Below, in pieces: positions 32,146 through 33,697 of a stretch of 33,697 nt of DNA. The stretch lies in assembly GCA_902806405.1 (NCBI GenBank), contig CADCWL010000073.1:1-33697 (forward strand). The letters are read 5' to 3'. The notes beneath the pieces were generated by a model. That model saw only the letters and a list, made by a program, of their open reading frames with translations. It did not search any database and was not told where the DNA came from. Within the stretch, counting starts at the first letter, position 1; the number at the start of each line of letters is the position of its first letter. This DNA comes from an uncultured Thermomicrobiales bacterium. GTDB lineage: Bacteria; Chloroflexota; Chloroflexia; Thermomicrobiales; UBA6265. The position numbers and the translations under genes are program-made.

Positions 32146-32700
32146 TCAGCGGGCGCTGGCCCGACGGGCCTCGACGACGAAGGCGGCCAGCGTCGCCAGC
32201 AACGCGGCGGAGAGAAGGAGCGACCAGCCGGCGGCGAGCCAGCCGAGCGCCGGCGAGGCGATGCCGAGCAGGTTCGGCTGGCCGAGGGCGGCCGGGTCGG
32301 CGCTGACCCCGCGGGCCCAGGCGTGGTACTGCTCGTTCGGGCGCTCGACGACGAGGTGGGCCACCTGGGTGGCGAGGTAGACGGCCGCGACCAGCCCGAC
32401 CCGCAGCCAGGGCCGGGAGCGCGCCCGGAGCGCGAGGAGCACGATCGGGTAGACGAGGAGACTGGCGGTGAAGGGGGTCACCTGGGCGGTGAACGGCCAG
32501 CCGCTGTGGTCGGCGCGGAGGACGTGGTCGGCGTGGTGGACGAGGCCGATCGCGGTCGTGGCGTGCAGGAGCGTCTCGCCGAGGCGTCGGTCGCGCAGAG
32601 CGGCGCGGAGCCGGGTGCCCGCGGGCGCCCTAGCGCCCTCCCGTCCTTGCTGCCCGCCCCCGCGGGCGTTGACTCGGTGGTTGATGAGCTGCTCCGTCAT
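32146..32700 (-). CDS. Four-helix membrane protein
   Basis: A 184-residue protein starting MTEQLINHRVNARGG. After a 45-residue polar N-terminus, a His-rich first helix (LLHATTAIGLVHHADHVLRA) is followed by three more: FTASLLVYPIVLLALRAR, VGLVAAVYLATQVAHLVVER and LGWLAAGWSLLLSAALLATL. The His cluster (H-HH-H) at the first helix could bind metal or heme, but that is speculation. It is the first gene of the minus-strand group, starting 60 bases from the palindromic operators, and so is the most likely direct target of the TetR protein. Confidence 0.75.
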   Translation of the reverse strand: MTEQLINHRVNARGGGQQGREGARAPAGTRLRAALRDRRLGETLLHATTAIGLVHHADHVLRADHSGWPFTAQVTPFTASLLVYPIVLLALRARSRPWLRVGLVAAVYLATQVAHLVVERPNEQYHAWARGVSADPAALGQPNLLGIASPALGWLAAGWSLLLSAALLATLAAFVVEARRASAR

Positions 32701-32760
32701 CGGTCGCCCCCGTCGTCGGTCGCCGGTGCCGGGCACCGGATGGGTCGTCGCTGACCTTGT

Positions 32761-32801
32761 CCTAACATCTGTTAGGTGGAAGCAAGATAACAGGTGTTAG
32801 G
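32761..32801. promoter_or_regulatory. Two palindromic operators between the TetR gene and the membrane operon
   Basis: CCTAACA-TC-TGTTAGG (32761-32776) is a perfect inverted repeat with 7-base arms. GATAACA-GG-TGTTAGG (32786-32801) repeats it with two changes in the outer left arm. The centres are 25 bases apart, a little over two helical turns. They sit in the only AT-rich part of the divergent gap, as expected for operators of the neighbouring TetR-family repressor. The promoters themselves could not be placed with confidence. Confidence 0.75.
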
Positions 32802-32870
32802 CTGTGCGTCAACACCTCGGGGACGGGGGCGACGGACGTGCCGTCGCCGCCGCGGTCGCGGAGGCGCCCG

Positions 32871-33560
32871 ATGCCGGAAGCGAAGACGGATGGTCGCCGC
32901 CGGCCCCGCAGCCCCCAGGGGCAGGGGGGGCGGCTGCGCGAGGAGTTGATCGCCGCCGCCGACCGGATCCTGGCCCGGACCGACGACGAGGAGGGGCTGG
33001 CGTTGCGGGCGGTGGCGCGGGAGGCGGGGGTCGCCGCGCCGTCGGTCTACCTCCACTTCGCCAACAAGGAGGAGTTGGTCGAGGCGGTGATGCTCGGCCA
33101 CTTCGCCGGGCTGCGGGAGGCGCTGCGGGAGGCCACGGCCGACGTCGCCGATCCGGCCGCCGGCCTTCGCGCCGGCTGCCTCGCCTACTGCCGCTTCGGA
33201 CTGGCGAATCCCGGGCCGTACCGGGTGATGTTCGGCCCCCGGACGACCGCCTTCCCGACCACGTCGTGGGACGAGATCCCCGGCGCCGACACCTTCGGGC
33301 TCCTCGTCGAGGGGGTCGCGGCCTGCATGGCCGTCGGCGTCGCCCCGGTCAGCGACCCACTGCGGGTGGCGACAGGTGTCTGGGCGGCCCTCCACGGCAT
33401 CGTCTCGCTGCGGCAGCCGGTGCCGACCTTCCCTTGGCCCCCCGTCGAGGCGCTTGTCGAGGACGTCGTGGTCGGCCTCGTCGGGGTGGCGCCGGCGGTG
33501 CCCGCCGCCCCGGGTGCCGCCCCGACCGCCGCGCCGCCGGCCGAGCGGCGGCCGCCGTAG
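32871..33560 (+). CDS. TetR-family transcriptional regulator
   Basis: A 229-residue regulator. The DNA-binding domain is at residues 22-70: LREELIAAADRILAR, then LALRAVAREAGVAAPSVYLH and FANKEELVEAV, with the recognition helix near 53-62. The C-terminal part (AGCLAYCRFGLANPGPYRVM, then MFGP) matches the WHG-type TetR ligand domain, and the last 25 residues are an Ala/Pro tail. The ATG at 32871 has a GGAGGCG ribosome site; a GTG 33 bases earlier is possible. It is divergent from the membrane operon across a 170-base gap holding two operators, so it most likely represses that operon and itself. Confidence 0.93.
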   Translation: MPEAKTDGRRRPRSPQGQGGRLREELIAAADRILARTDDEEGLALRAVAREAGVAAPSVYLHFANKEELVEAVMLGHFAGLREALREATADVADPAAGLRAGCLAYCRFGLANPGPYRVMFGPRTTAFPTTSWDEIPGADTFGLLVEGVAACMAVGVAPVSDPLRVATGVWAALHGIVSLRQPVPTFPWPPVEALVEDVVVGLVGVAPAVPAAPGAAPTAAPPAERRPP

Positions 33561-33609
33561 ACGGCGCACCGGGTCGGAATGCGCTCCACGGGGCGGCGGG
33601 CGGGACCGC

Positions 33610-33697
33610 TTGACACCCCTGCGCGCGTCGTACCGCAAGGCGATCGACCTCTTCGCCGCCCACCAGTGGAGCTACGGCCTGGAGGCGGCCGGCGTGA
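33610..33697 (+). CDS. Possible start of a gene cut by the right window edge
   Basis: From a TTG at 33610 the frame reads LTPLRASYRKAIDLFAAHQW, then SYGLEAAGV, and is open at the window end. The composition (Tyr, Lys, Phe, Trp, few Arg/Pro) is more protein-like than the other frames. No family can be recognised from 29 residues, and the start codon is uncertain. Confidence 0.3.
   Translation, partial: MTPLRASYRKAIDLFAAHQWSYGLEAAGV

Noticed and set aside
33610-33640. TTGACA at 33610 as a -35 promoter element
   Set aside because: No acceptable -10 box is found 16-18 bases downstream, and the sequence reads better as the start of a coding frame.

Overview
This is a roughly 33.7 kb chromosomal-looking segment of very high GC content from a bacterium. 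Tat-exported sugar-binding protein, Gfo/Idh and ThuA-type sugar genes, an Eis-like acetyltransferase and a giant Ala/Asp-rich Cna_B surface protein with a sortase-like tail fit a Chloroflexota (Thermomicrobia-like) genome best. That assignment is inferred from gene style only; there is no rRNA, tRNA or marker gene here to prove it.

Layout. (1) Positions 1-6128: a plus-strand carbohydrate operon with a LacI regulator (cut by the window edge), a Tat-exported binding protein, two permeases, a ThuA-like protein and a Gfo/Idh/MocA oxidoreductase. No transporter ATPase is encoded. (2) 6143-7963: a hicA homologue without a start codon, a hicB-like gene and an Eis-like acetyltransferase overlapping hicB by 4 bases. 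(3) 8156-12900, minus strand: DadA-like oxidase, a decayed region, a secreted zinc peptidase, a coiled-coil protein and a membrane-protein/GNAT pair. (4) 13086-20986, minus strand: a broken Cys-rich MopE-like gene and a 2,425-residue surface protein with an X25-like N-terminal domain, seventeen Cys-paired Cna_B-like repeats, three further repeats and a C-terminal RPPNTG/hydrophobic/Arg tail. (5) 21159-23269: a frameshifted aminoglycoside-phosphotransferase-like gene and an NAD-dependent epimerase. (6) 24113-27432: a short MerR-type regulator, a candidate untranslated RNA on the minus strand (sigma70-type promoter with a dyad in its spacer, and an intrinsic terminator), and a replication-initiator-like protein with a winged helix and two DnaA-N-like domains. 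The linker of that gene carries a cluster of CCAAC/GTTGG half-sites. (7) 27675-30679: an MFS transporter, an orphan antitoxin-like gene and a methyltransferase pseudogene. (8) 30915-33560: a three-gene minus-strand membrane operon divergent from a TetR regulator, with two palindromic operators between them.

The strongest leads are the surface fibre, which appears to change its stabilising chemistry along its length; the initiator-like gene that may contain its own binding sites; and the MerR-adjacent candidate small RNA. Five or six genes are broken by frameshifts or a lost start. Several also have changed conserved residues, which points to real decay, but assembly indels cannot be excluded from the sequence alone.
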